DNA of 64,000 bases from Hyalella azteca (lineage: Eukaryota > Arthropoda > Malacostraca > Amphipoda > Hyalellidae): assembly GCF_000764305.2 (NCBI RefSeq), contig NW_025937306.1, forward strand, positions 1 through 64,000. The letters run 5' to 3'. The notes beneath the pieces were generated by a model. It was not told where the DNA came from. It did not search any database and saw only the letters and a program-made list of their open reading frames with translations. Below, one piece after another: positions 31,944 to 46,109 of this stretch. A program made the position numbers and the translations under genes. The first letter of the stretch is position 1. Every line of letters begins with the position of its first letter.

Positions 31944-34900
31944 TTTAATTCCAGTTTAAATGTTGCACAGCGACACTTGTCATTCAAAGCTCAGTTCAAT
32001 GGACAGATATAACAAAACTTAAAACTTGGCACTCACAATCTGAGAAAAAATGTTGCAACTTATAGATCTGAAAAATAATGTTGAAAGTACGAATCTGAAG
32101 TTGGGTTCGAACGGCAGGCACCCACGCAGCTCGGATCCTGTCACTTGACACGAGAAGCTCAAGTTCCAGCCGAGGCCTTTACAGAAAATACCTTCTTTGC
32201 TTTTTCTCTGTAATCACCGGACTCAGATTTATATAAAAAATACACATATTATCGAGGATCTTGTACCGAAATAATCCTGGTAATCGCTGTTAAGACCACA
32301 GACGTTACAAAAAACCGTCCGGAAGTCTCTGTGTGTGGCAGTATCGTATGAGAATTTAGAGAGAAAAAAATAACAAAAATAACCGTGAAAACCACCAGCT
32401 CCACTACAATAAAAAATAAATTTAAAGTCACGAAGCTTAGCGAGTAAATTTCACCGTTCCGTGCCAAACAAGAGCATAGTTCAATATAAGCAAAGGCTAC
32501 ACCCTAATACCTGCAAAATAAACCTTTCATTGCAAGCAATCAAAAAAGGTACTACAAGAAGGCATAAATAGACAAAATACAGATCAAACATTATAAATTC
32601 AGGCAGTAAAATATTCAAAAATGGAAAATTCTAAACAGAATCTAACTTATGAAGGGAGAATGCAACCATGCGAATAACATAGAGAAACAATGAAAGCAGT
32701 TAACATGGAACTCGGATTCTTTAATAAAAGATGAATGTCTTTTACTAACCGCCAACGCATATCACATTGTTTTATTTTCCAGCTATTTATCAACAATACG
32801 AAAAGAATTCGAGAAACGACCAACAAAAGTTGGAAAAATAGGACTAAGAGACACCTGTTTTCAGATATTACGTTTGAAAGAAAAATACCAGAAACCGTGG
32901 ACGAAAAAGCTGAAAGGCACTTACAAAGAAGCTTGTTTCCACAAGGGTGCAATAAACGCGAGTATCGAATGACGAGCGTGGGTGACGGCGGCTGTCACCG
33001 CAGGCGCTCACATGCAACGTGGCCCCGAACGGCAGGAGGGTTCCAATTACTAGAACCTTCAAATAGGCTTTAGGAGAATCGCAAGCCGCTAGCTCCAGTC
33101 TATGAAGACTAACACTTGCATGCAAAAAGCTGGAAATTTCAAACTCTGGGAATTTCGGCAACGAGAACAAGAAATCAGGGCATACCGCAACGTAATTGAT
33201 TTTTAAGGGCAGAATTGAAGCGGAAAAAATACCACCTCAGTTGTCGCTGAAGGCTGCACAATAGAACGCTCATGGGTAAATTGATAGCACCTGTGACAAC
33301 GAGAATGCTTGTCTAACGAGCTTGGCTTAACGAATGAGGGACTTCTCTGTGAAAACAAACTGCTGGCAAATTAATTTTCAAATTCTGTTCTTTCATAAAT
33401 AATCTTACATTCAGTAGAAACACAAAAAAAAATAAGCTCAGGAGCATGATTTGGAATGATGCCAATTTGTCAAAGCTACCCTCATTGGAGATAAAAAAAT
33501 TGTTTATTGTTATCATTAGAGATCAAAAAATTGTTTATTAGAGAATTTCACTCTCATCGACGACGAAACTTACTCAAAAATCTTTCCCAAAGCTTTTGTT
33601 GATAAAAAATTCGAACTTCTAGGCATTTCTCGTTTTATGGAAACTTTCGTCATGTATTTTTAGTTAAAAGTGAAAACAAATTTACGAAAATGCAACTAAC
33701 GCGACAGCAGCAGTGAGTTACGGGATGCTATTGGCAGATATTTGACGTGTACCTGACAGCGCTGCTGGTCCTTAGAGACAGAACAGGCGGCAACTAGCAC
33801 GGACTTCAATTGTACGCAGAGTTAATCGTGTCACGTCAGTATTAATTAGAAAGTCTAACTTGGTTACAAATAATTGACATTTAATAGGAAAAATAAGTTG
33901 CGAAATATATGTTGAGTTCGCAGAAAACAGCTTGAGTGAAAAATAATCAGCACTGAAAAAATATAAAAGGAAAGTGTTGAATTACTTTACAAAAAGAAAG
34001 CAAAAGAACGCTGACATAAATAAGGGCCAAATATACGAAAACGTGTAAAAATGTAATGTCATTGCCCAGGTCGGTTACAACGTCAAGACCTAAGCGGTCC
34101 AGGTAACATCGAAGGGTCGGCATCGCTTAACACGACAATTAAGGCAATGATACTCATTTCCCCGGCACGTACGGTTCGATCCAACTTCAATAAAAAGTTG
34201 ACCGAAGAATGTACCGTACGAAGTCCAGGTACAAAAATTGAAGTAATCCTACAAAATGATTCGAACGCTGGTAAAGGATACTGGCTGTGAATTGCGCTTT
34301 AATTGTCCAAGGAATTGCGAAGAATTGGTGTACCTTGCCATTGAAACGCACGATTTATTACATAGGCTTTGGTAATTTTTTATGAAGGAATGTAAGAAAA
34401 CCAATTGATAGTAAAAAATTTGCAGCACTCAACTTGTAAGTGGGCTGCTGGATCAAGTTTTAAATTATTACACAGAAGGGAAGGAATATCGCCATTAAAA
34501 AAAACAATTTAAGGAATCATTGCTGCAAACATACCTAGTGAATATTGCAAATTAGCAATAACATAACCGCAGAAAATTAGAGAGATATAAAACTGATAAA
34601 ATTTTAATCCAAATTACTGCAGCCATGATTGTCGAAGATGGGATCTGAAATACTCATGAACAAAAGGGTAATGACCGCGGCGAGTTACGAAGATCAAGTG
34701 CTAGGGGCGCCTCGCCAGCGTAAAGCTATTTTAAAGCGCCTGCCCAGCGTGCCCAATCCTTTCACTGGGGTAGGCATTCTTGAGGTGAGCATGAAGACCA
34801 AGAAGTCTTAGACAAGATCAGAACTAAAGCATTGAAGGTTGACGTGTGTGGTCTCCGTAACCCTCGCCGACACCAAGCACAAAAGCTCGTTTGTACACAA

Positions 34901-37900
34901 TATTTAAGCGCCTCCAGCAAACACATCGCATTAGGTAAGGAACAAAAATACGTTCCATCTTACTGGAATATATTTTATGATAACAATAGCAAAGCTCGCC
35001 AGAAAATGAGCATCAATTAAACTATAGACAAAGAGAGACATATTAACAAAAATTGCAAAGAAGTAAATCAGTATAAAAGAGAATAATATTACATTGATGA
35101 ATTAAAACGACACCATGAGTATCGTTCCTTCTTACGTAGGGAAGGGAGGCGCCGCAATTTAGTGTCCTAACAACTGCATGCATACCAACCAAGGGCCTAA
35201 AAATGGAAGAGAACAATCTTCGACACCAGTAAGCCTAAAATCACCGAAACATCAACAGCAATTACCAATTTATCGCAGCTAACGAACCACAAACTACCAA
35301 GAAAAGATTCCCAACCGATTTGAATTGAGTCGCAGCAAATTCGACGTGGGTTTAGTGTACAGATAAGCCGAGTATAGGAGGCAGGCCATTGGATGGAGAG
35401 TCAGCGTGTTTTATCAGGACACAAAAGCCCAGTAAAACACACGGGCACTTAGTCGTAAGCATCGTTTCCAGTAGCGTGCACCATAAAGACCTACCCAGCT
35501 CACTGCCCGTCTCTCTTGAGCTTTCAGGCCCAGACTTGCCTTTGCGATGAACAAATTCTTCGAACATCAGACCCTCCAGATTCAATGAGCACTTGAATAA
35601 ACCTTTAGAAATCACCCAAGCAGCTACACAGCATCACCATGGAATGTTTGTTGCCCAAAAATTACGCAGGCACAGAAAAGTTTGGAATGTTTTAGGCCTC
35701 ATTGCACAGCGAGGGAAAATTCTAGTCTGGGGAAAATTCTGGTGAACAAATAACTTATTTCCTTCAAAATTGAATTATCGGAACAAAAACCATCAGAAAG
35801 TGCAGCCTGTTCCCGAGTTTAAAACCTCTATCCTTTAATTATGATGCTTCGTATCGTATAAATGGCAACGAGCAAATTAATAGATCATACTTGATCTTGT
35901 GAAGTAGAAATAAATCAGGAAATATACAATTATTCATAATACAAAAATGATCACGAATGACACTTCCAGCGGAATTCCGTCCCTCAATGGAGCAAGGAAG
36001 CGCGTGGTATACGGGGCTAAACAAAGACCATTCAAACCTTGACAGTTCATGGTAATTTGGTCACGACTTGCACAATCCTGCTGGCATTGAGTTATAATAA
36101 TCTCTTCAGGTGAAACTCCATTGGGGCAAGTCTCGAGGGAGTGTGCATTTTTTCGCACTACCAATGCCATCTCGATGGAAATATATTTTGCAATCGAATA
36201 TATCGTTGCAATTAAAATGGTATATTCGATATTTTAAAGAATATTCTGCACTATTACCATTAACAATAGTAAGAATGAATCAACTTATGTACGTAAATAA
36301 AAACCGTTTTAATAAAAAAGGGAATTTTTAGAGGCCCACGTCATCACTGTAACCCAATTACCAACGATGCCTCTTATAACAATACTGGCCGAAACTCGAT
36401 CTCTTGGAAGCAATTCCCTTCTTCGCGGGTGATTCCTTACACTCATTTCCTGCCGCATGAAAGCCACGCGGAAGGCGTCGCCGCTCCGTACGAATACCCA
36501 CACTTCGAAATGCAGAGCCAGAATATATGAGGCAATGCGGCACAAAGTCTGAGAGATAAAAATCTATGAATTGAATGCAATTAATGGAGCGCTTCCGATG
36601 GAAAGGCGGCGGTCGTTAACGGCCAAATATCAAGCAAAGGTCGACCGGAATCGGGGGTAAAAATTCATACTTAAAAAGAAAGACGCCCGAGAAAAGAATG
36701 AGAAGAGCCTCTATTCCTTCCAACCTATTCCATTTACAATCCAAGGAATGGCATGGAACTCAAGAAAGTTGTCGAGCAAACAAATTCATTGAGCAGCCAT
36801 AATCGGCTTTGGTGCGGATCACTGGAGTCGGAAGAACATGACTTTGCAGACAGAAAAGTGCCAAGTTTCTCCAACTGAATTAATTCAAGCAGGAATTTGC
36901 AGTGAATGTGATATGGAGCGTCGAAAACAATTGATGACAATTTAAGAGAGTTTGCGGAATTCACTGTTAAAAAAAATAATTTAACTTCATTGCATAAATA
37001 TAATTCATGTTCACATCAATTCAAGGTACGTTCAAGGGTTTAACGATTCGATCCAAGTAGATTCAGCATTGGTAATTCGTCAAGATACATTTTATCTGCT
37101 AAGAGAAAAACACTAATTTACAACTTGGGAAATCATTTTATTCAATTGTAATATCAGTATGTTAAGAGAAAATAAGTATCATTTAACAAATCAGAGAGAA
37201 AAAGAAAACCAGTAAGAAGAACCGATCGGAAATCCTATCGACAGCCCCACTATATAGGGCGCTAGCAAAAAGCAAATACTTTTATTACAATTTTTTTTAT
37301 ATTTTTAATACTAGGCTCAGCGATGCTTCAATATAAATCCATTTAAGAAAAGCTTTCATACGTGAAAATAGAGGCTGGTAATTTGAAAGTGTTAAGCAAT
37401 ACGTTTTTTGAGAAACAAGCATCCTCAAGTATTATCAAGTTAAGAATATGAATCAACATACCGAAACTGAGACATGTTCAAACTTTCAACTAAAAAGAAA
37501 ACTCGCCATGAAAACCAATTGCGTCTAAAAACAACACTGGTATTGCAGGAGCAATCATTCTAAACATAATAGGTAACGAGCGACAAGTCGACCAAACTGC
37601 AAACGATTCCAACATTCCAGAAATAAAAAAGTGGCCAAAATACGATAGCCAACAGCCTCACAGTGAGTCATGTCCATGAAACAAGTATTATCGGTTCTGA
37701 TCCCGAGAAATTCACTGTGTATGTGAAGGCGGCGAGCGTAGACATGAGCTGCCTATAAGCTGATCATACATCAGAGATTTGTGGCTAGCACTGCGGTCTA
37801 GTCTTAGGTTCATCACTGATCAGAAAAGAAAAACGACCGGAGACAATGACTTTCACATGAATTTCAATCTAGATTTGCCTGAGAGAAAATTTCAAGATGT

Positions 37901-40900
37901 GGGAACAAAGACTAAAAACACATGCTGTTACCTTTGCAACGTGTTTGACTAGTACGATACATAGATGAACTGAAGGAAGGGTTCAAACGAAATGAAATGT
38001 TCATGCATTCGATAAAAGTAAAATAAGCAATTAATCTATTAACTTGAATAATAATTAGACCAAGCAGTAACAATTTCACCAGTGGTGAAACAGCTTTCAA
38101 TGCACCCTACACTTCAATTATTAACAATTTTTCCAACACATTACGAGCAAAAAGCAGCTATGAAAGTCCAGGATCGATGCCAATAGGCCTACAAGAGCCC
38201 AATTCCACACACGTGTACCCAAGCGAGGCTGGAAGGCAACTAGCCTGACAAGGAGGCTTCCGCATGAGCCTATCCTTGCTCCGCCCCTGCGCTCATGTCA
38301 TACAGCGATGGGCACGATGAACGGGATAGATGAATTATTTAGATTCAAATCGAACCGATATTCACTACCCTGTCATCAGACTCGATAACAACAAATGGCT
38401 TGAAGAATATTACAAGAGTTTGAACACATCGGATTTAGTAAGGAATATAATTGACACGGAATAATCGACTTGGTCATTTGTACCGAAGTTGATGAATTGC
38501 TGCGCATCATAATCCACAGAAACTTTTTCATATGACCATTTATGAACTTGCTTACAATAATCCATAGCAAACAAAGAAATAAAGTGAACACTTCAATGTT
38601 ACAAAGAAGTAACTAATGGTTACTTAAGCATTATTCAATGCACACTTTGATCAGTGCAAGAAATTGTTACTTTTTGAACGATTTTTTAAACAATGGTACA
38701 GGTTCTGAAACAAGCAATCACGCATCCGCAACCTAGACATGGCTGACATGCCCATGGAAAACGAAATATATGATTCATTATTTAACCTTTCCACTCAACA
38801 CTCGCTTACCCTATAATCCCAATTCCCAAGCGTGGAGTTGAACGCTCACACCAGAGCGAAGAATATGACTCATAGAGAGGCCATGATCGCGAGAGTCCAG
38901 AACAGAGTTTAGGCAAAAGTTTTGACACTGTCTGCCATAAATCCTGCATAGTGTCAAACTTGCGAGAAAAACCTGACAATTTAGCAAGCCTTATACTTGG
39001 GGGTGTTGCCTCGACGAACTTTAGAAGAGGCTCGTAGGCGCTAAACTAAAAGTTATGAAGTGTAAGGCTACCATGTAAATATGAAGGCAATGTCCGGAAT
39101 AAAGATGCTCAATAAACATTTTTGTAATTTAAAATACCATTTCCTAGGTAAACCATCCTCAGCATGCGAAAGATTACTTTAAGATTGAAATTCAAGTTGT
39201 CAATAGTAGTGAGAGATTTAGAAGTGTCGCACGATTCATTTAGAACTGTAGAATCTCTGATTGAATATTTCATTTGATGGCGAGAACAAAAGGAAATTAA
39301 GTGATCGTTCAGTAATGAAATGATTAAGTGATCGTTCAGTGGAAAGAAAAAACATGAAAACGATGAAAGTGAAACAGATGCGGATAAAAGCCACAGCAAG
39401 TTTCAATACGAAGAGCGCATAAGAAACTACAGGGACTGACAAGCAACGAGATCAAAAGCTGGCACCGGTGACGCAGGACGTTATCAAACTTTTTCGAACA
39501 TACGACGAAAAAAAAAGAAGAAATGTGTACCGAGAAGTAACTTTTTAAAAACTATGTATAATCAGGCGTGATCCCGAAATCATTGAATCATTTCCATCGA
39601 TCATTATTCATGGCGCACCATAGAATGCGCACTGAGAGTCAAGTTAACAAGTGGCAGCCATATCATTTTTTCTATAATACGGCCATGAACATTACCGACA
39701 CGCAGCCTGGCAAGCTCATCGGAAGCAGGATCCATTCTCAAAGAGAAGGAAGGACGGGAAGAATAACTGGCAAGCAAAAAATGTAATGCTCGACACAATA
39801 ACAGCTGAGGGATCTTTTCAGGAAGCTTGTCCACAACAAAATACGAAAGGGCTCGAACAAACATAGAAAAAATAAACTAATTAACTAGACGGTCCGGGAG
39901 ACTGCAAAAAAATCCCCCTGAGCTTTGCAAAATAGTTCAACGAACCGACAGGAAGTAAGAAGAGTCCATATAGACGGCAGCAGGAAGCCAGGCTGGCTTG
40001 TACAACTTAAAAACCGAAGGAAATAGAAATTGAGTTAAACTGAGGATGTTTTCGGACAAATAGGGAGGCTAAATTGTGAATTTGCACATCGATTTTAGAA
40101 TTGACTTGTGAAAATAATTCGCACGTAAAATTAGCGAAGCTGCCTACAAACTTGTAATTGTGGATTTTTGATAAATAGTAAGCAAATTTTAGAGTAAAAA
40201 TAAAAAATTATTGCGTTATCCAAGTGAATACATCTTACACGGTAGACCTTTGTGCATAATTTGCTAAAGAAATCCGATTAAGTTACGAAAAAAGTGATCA
40301 AATGCCGTACAATTAATGCCACAAAATTATATTTAGCAAGAAGCACATCAGGAATTGGTAATATTTCCTAGCATACTAAATCGGTTCGGAAATCAATTAT
40401 AACGCGTAACAAGAAAGCGTGTTGTCAACCGCAATAATGAACTCACTTTCGCTACGGCGCTGCCCTGATAAATCAGGGCATCGGACGGAATACAGCCTAA
40501 TTAACAGTGCAATTTCCTTGGCTTGTTTTGTGGAGCGAGCTTTCACGGGTGCCTTCAATAGATAACAATGGGAACGGAAGCGACAGCAAGGCATTAAACG
40601 CACTGGTCCGGCGCCATTAGGAAGCAGTCGTCCGCAGTATAGCCCAAACAACACCGTTTCAAGCATTGATATAAAAGCAAAGCTAGAAATTTTACGCTTC
40701 TAATGCATGTGCCAATAAGTGGCCGGCACATCCAAGCCGTAATATACCATACAACAGCCTTAAATAATGGAATTTAGTATACAAAGAAAATGTTATAATA
40801 AAATCAACTTAAATATGAATTAGGCGGGGGTTCAAATAAAGCAAAAGCGTCATCACTACACTGAAGATTTTACCTTTCACAGAAGATAATATATTATCTA

Positions 40901-43900
40901 TGTAACAACAGAAATATGGATATAGAGTAGGACTGAAGTGATGGAATAGTTTCGAATAGGAAATATAAGTTCGTAATTATAACTACCGACCTGTGAAAAA
41001 TGTCTGACATATAAATAAATTCAGTGGATGCTGAACCGCAACCATCATTCTGTGGCTGCTGAAATGAGGCATGGATGTGATCCACAATACAGAGATACAA
41101 AATTGGACACACATGGACGGCATGCAGTGTTTGAAAGACCAATCTAAACATTTACGGAATTCCTACGAAGCCTGGGAAGAGTCTCAAAGCAGCTGACCAC
41201 TGACGAGTGAATTGAAAGCAAAACCAGCACCTGCAAAGCTATGTTTGGAGCGACGGTCAACACAGAAAACACCTCGGCCCAATATTGAAGAATATAGTAA
41301 ATGGAATTGAATAACACGAAAGCGTCATGTGACACAATGACCAACTGAGATGTGAACATTGAAGGGACGAGGCTACAGTGTACGCGCAGGTAGATCGATC
41401 GTAACAGGTAGTCTATTTATAAGACACTGTTGTGTTCAGAAAATGGCTTGTCAAATATATCTTGAAATTTGAGTGATAATTGTCATAAGGTGCACAATTG
41501 TGCAAACTGCAAGCATGTTACAGAACATTTGGAAGCTTTACCGAAAACACCAATCTTATTTAAAATACGGTCTTTTGACACAAAAATGCGATAAGATAAT
41601 CAAAGTGATTTTATTTCTGTTCAATTTTATTTTTTGTATATGTAACAAAATCAAAAAGTTCATGAATTTAGAAAGATCAGCTACCAAAAAATCTACGGAG
41701 ACACTCCGCAATATTATGAGAATATGAGATTTATTGTTGGTCGTGCACGTATTACGGCATTTTCAACCAGATGCTCCGAAAGTTTATTAGCTCCGAAGAA
41801 GTTGCAGTAAGATAATCTGATTATACTGACGAGGAAAGTTGCGAAAGCGTTGAAGAACTCGGTCGACTAGCTCAAGAAAAACGAGTTAAGTTAGAGCGCT
41901 AGTGCTCAAAATAATCATGAGCCTCATTCCATCGTAAATAATTTCATGACACTAAGTAGATATCGAGTAAATGACTGAGACTTTTCATCAATACCAACCT
42001 AGAGCGCTAGGAGCCTCACAGGAAAAAAAGTCTCGACAACTTCCCAACGAATCTCTGTTGGAAACATTACAAAGATAATACTATAAAACATACAGAGATA
42101 GAGCGATTTCTTCATTGTAGGATCAATTTCTGCATCCAAGTAAATAAAACACAATTTCGGTAGACTTGTACACACTCGACTCTACAAGGTTATAACTACA
42201 ATAACTCTAAACGAAGTTGCAATATCTCAGCAGTTTAGAAACCTCTGACAGGGAAAGGAAGAGAGAGGGGCTGTTAGTTCATCAATATTCAGAACACGAC
42301 GGAGGCGAGGAGGAGTTTATTGCGTGAGTTGTTGAGCACGATACGAGCAGGAAGGGAACAAGGGTCCTCTCCTTAATTGAATTCCAGTATTTCACACGAT
42401 CGCTGTCATAATGAAGCGAGTGAATAAATTGTGCATATGAGAAGCGCAACCCGACGTCGTATGCACAACGGTAGAGCGACTCAATATATGTAATCAGATA
42501 CGTGGGACTGAGCATGTGTCAGGAACATAATAGCGGGAAAAAGTTGTACACTTCTTGATGCGGCAAACCTTCAATTAGGTTTCAACTTTCACCGTAGGAA
42601 TTTTAAAATTATCCAAAGTTAAACATTCAACTAAATTTACTTTCAAAGGTTGAGAGAGCGATTTAAACTGACAGTTCAATCGCTTAAATAGAAAAGGACA
42701 AGAAAAATATTGAATTTTAACATACACGTAAAAGCTCTCCTACGTGTCGTAACTCATATGAGATAATATTTACAAAGTTTCACTGCTTGAATTGAAATCT
42801 CCCATAACAAAGTCGTAACTAAGTATGAATCATGATAGTGAATATGAATCGTCAGCTTGGAACAGGGAGCAGCCAAAAGTTATGAAGATGGCAGAGCAAG
42901 ACGTCACGAGGCTGCATTACACGCCAGATTACTGTCAGTCCGTATTGGCCTGACGTTCTTATGCCGGCAGTGAAGGCTTAGGTAAATTGCTAATTTACGC
43001 CAACATGACACCATTCGAAATTATCCCAGATCGGAAGGGAAGCTCAGGTCTTAGCACAAACTCTTCGTTTACAACGCACTCCTCTACGCAACTACGCGTA
43101 TATACAAGATGATACTGCGTCGAATATTATGTTCGCTGCAAGAAATTTTATATGCAGCTGTACAGGGAAGGTGAAAATTATCCAATGTTTTAGATATCAA
43201 TAATGACGCACTCAATCACTTGGGGTGACAATCTTAATCAGAAGGACATTAATGTTGCGAACATTTTTCAGTTTACAGGTGCACACCAAATAATTACGTA
43301 CAAGTAAGATATTGTTACACAATTCGCTATCAAATTTTTTAAATTAAAATAATAAGTTTAAATTAATAAGTTACAATGAAAATGCAACTGATTCGAGTAG
43401 AAGAGTAAGTATTCCTACTCGCGCAATCGTTATGAAGAAAATGAATCATGAACACCCTTGCACATTGACACAACATAAAGTGTCAAGTTGGATTTACTGA
43501 TCTGTTAGAACTTTATAACAAAGTACGGATCAACCTCAACGTATTCGTCACATTACTGGACGTAAATTTTAACACCAGCTAAGATGCTTGCGGTGCATTT
43601 CGTCAGCTACGCACAGTAAGCAGCGAGCCGTGACGGTGGTCCAGCGGGCACAACGGCCGTCCAAGCAGCTTACATACGGCAGACAATGCAGTGTACGAGC
43701 AGCGGCGCTGAAGCATGCAGGAATGCATCAGTCGGCCGGCCTTTTGCTTCAAAAAAATTGAAAAAACTCCCAATGGCGGTGAATAGCACCGATACCGAAG
43801 ACTGTTTTCGTGTTAAAAAAAACAGTTGGGTTTCTCGAATACGTGGTTTCGTAAGTAAAAAAAATAACGCCCCGAAGCAATACAAATTGTCTTTGGATGT

Positions 43901-44839
43901 CGATATAAATTCTCATTGGTGCAATTATACATTCTGTTGATAGAGCAGAGAAGACATAGAAAAGCGTCTTGAGAATATCTAAAGAAAATTAAAACTAAAA
44001 TGCATTGAAGCGATGAGCGTTTAATGATTTACCTGTTCGTGATCAATTCAAAACAATTTCAAGTGCACAGCGCGCATGTCATAGTACTTCAGGCCGGTCC
44101 TCGTGGATCAATGAATGTGAATAATAGAGAAGCGAAGAGCGGGCCACAATCTGTAGAGGCAGCAGCGCTGGGCACTTTATTGATCTGTGGAATTAATCTT
44201 GCTGCCAGATTGTACCTACCAAGCAAGCTTCTAAAATATTTATTAATAATCAATGAGCTTCGGCTTAGGCGTCCCGAACTGAATTAAATTTAATGAGAAC
44301 CATCGATGTAACATTTAACCATCAATCGCCGACATGAGTAAACGGAGCAATATATTGGCACAAGCCTACTTCCCAAAAAGGATACGTTCAACAACTTTAA
44401 AATGTTTTCTCTGCTGCGTACAAACGTCCTCAGGTTGCTACACTGAATAGCTTACGTATAATTTAAGTTGAAAGTTATGTTCTCGGAGAGTGACATACGG
44501 CGGTAGAGGGTTGCGTGGCATTATTTATACACATAACTTTACTCTTTGTCACCCACGGTGACAACAAAATTCCATGAGATATGAATAGCGTTCACTTCTG
44601 TTGATGCATTCATAAATAAAGGGTTAAGTTCCTAAGAGAATGTGCCGCATCTTTCATCGAAACAAAAAGGAAACAGGTTTCACCGTTGAAGAGTGGAATG
44701 AAAGAAACTGACTAAATCTTTCAATAAAGAAATCATAGTTCGTCGTGATATCCTGCACCGGAACAAAAATACCTACACTGAATAAATTTTTTTTCGATAA
44801 ATTGATCTTTTGCTACAAAAATATCAGGAATAAACTTAC
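31944..44839. other. Upstream region / long intron, no exon seen
   Basis: The first part is the 5' flank of the 552-residue module. If the exons at 44.8-49.5 kb belong to the same gene, the whole stretch is intron. Short open frames such as 34629-34811 (+), 43686-43940 (+) and 35352-35615 (-) have no recognisable product. A 26-base direct duplication containing GTGATCGTTCAGT sits at 39297-39345. Nothing else stands out. Confidence 0.4.
32228..32236 (-). promoter_or_regulatory. Candidate TATA box of the long form
   Basis: TTATATAAA on the - strand lies about 285 bases upstream of the ATG at 31943, with GC-richer sequence between. TATA motifs are common in AT-rich DNA, so this is weak. Confidence 0.25.
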
Positions 44840-46109
44840 GTCAGATATATCTAGGTTGTCAAGTAGGAATCCAGCCGAAGCAGCTCTGGACGGTGGACCT
44901 CGAAGACTGCTTGTACGAATCTCATGAAATTTTTGCAACATCTCAGAGGAATTAGCCGAATCTCCGGCAAGCCAATACTCTGACAAGCTTCTGCTAGAGA
45001 CACAGAGTCCCTTCTGTGGTAAACCTGACGTGCTTTTGACGAATCGGCGAGACACCGTTTCTTTGCTGCGATGAACGTAAGTGGATGGAGAATCGCACAG
45101 AAAATACGAGTTATTGTTCGACCGATCAGAAATACATTGTGATCCGAGGTGTTGCGAGCAGCACAGGTCCAAGCGAGGAGGTCGAGAAGGGTGTTCGGTG
45201 GCCGGCATTGGAGGCACCCCCGACAGCGCGGAGTTTTCGACCCCACACAGTCTATCCATAAGTGCTGATCGTCCTGCAACTCCAGGGTCCGGAGACGACA
45301 CGCAGGGCGAAGATTTTCTCAGGGGAGATCGAGGCGTGTTGGCCGATCCAATCGATCGGAGGGTGGACGCTGTGTGAACCGAGGCAGGTGCAGTAATGGG
45401 AGAATATTGTACTGTGCAATCTCCTTTCGATAAAATCACTCGACGACCCGACCCTCCACTTGACCGGATCCTTTCGAGTAGCTTTGAAGAAGGGGACGGC
45501 GATAAAATTTCACAGGACTGAGTTAGGAGATTATGGTTATAGGAAAAGTCAGCTTCAGTGTTGCTTGTAGCTTTGTCTGCAGTTAAAAATAGACGGCTGG
45601 GAGAGTGTTGTCGCTCTCTTCTGTTTGGTGAACACAATACTCTGAGACGAGCTATGTCCAATAAACAAGGTGTCGAAACAGATCCAAACCGATTCAGATT
45701 CTGTTCATCGACTGACAAAACTGGAATGTTCTCCTTCTCATTCCGAACATCTTTTTCTCCAAATTTTGACGAAAAATCACAATTTTTAATAGCACCTCCA
45801 GACTCCAGCAAGCCCATAGAGCAGTTGGCTTGACTAACATTAGCAGTGATGGAAGCAACGTCGTTGGTTATTGCATCGTGCGTTGTTTCGTATGCGTAGG
45901 ACTGCTGGTTCCGTTTTGACGAGGTGGCTACAAGTCGAGACGCAGGGCATCCTTTGATCTCGACTAATCCTAGACACCGAGAAACGTCCATCACCCACGC
46001 CATGACGTCATGCAGAGCACTTAGACCACTGAACACTCCACATCCTTCAGTAGCTGAGTCCTCCAACGCAGCCCCGCACTGACACACAACTCCTATTTCG
46101 TCCACTGTT
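44840..46109 (-). CDS. Probable 423-residue coding exon, alternative N-terminal module
   Basis: An open frame of 423 codons from an acceptor GCATCGTCAG (46110 side) to a phase-0 donor GAC|GTAAGT at 44839. The start has Cys-containing and helix-like stretches (VVCQCGAAL; GLSALHDVMAWVMDVSRCLG). The rest is Ser/Pro/Arg-rich and disordered-looking, with many SP sites and an end reading RAASAGFLLDNLDISD. No domain is recognised. The exon needs two bases carried in, exactly what the membrane exon at 49322 leaves (CC + A = Pro), and it leaves phase 0, as the common RhoGEF exon needs. An internal ATG could also be its start. Codon content and length make it clearly coding; its transcript is inferred. 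Confidence 0.7.
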
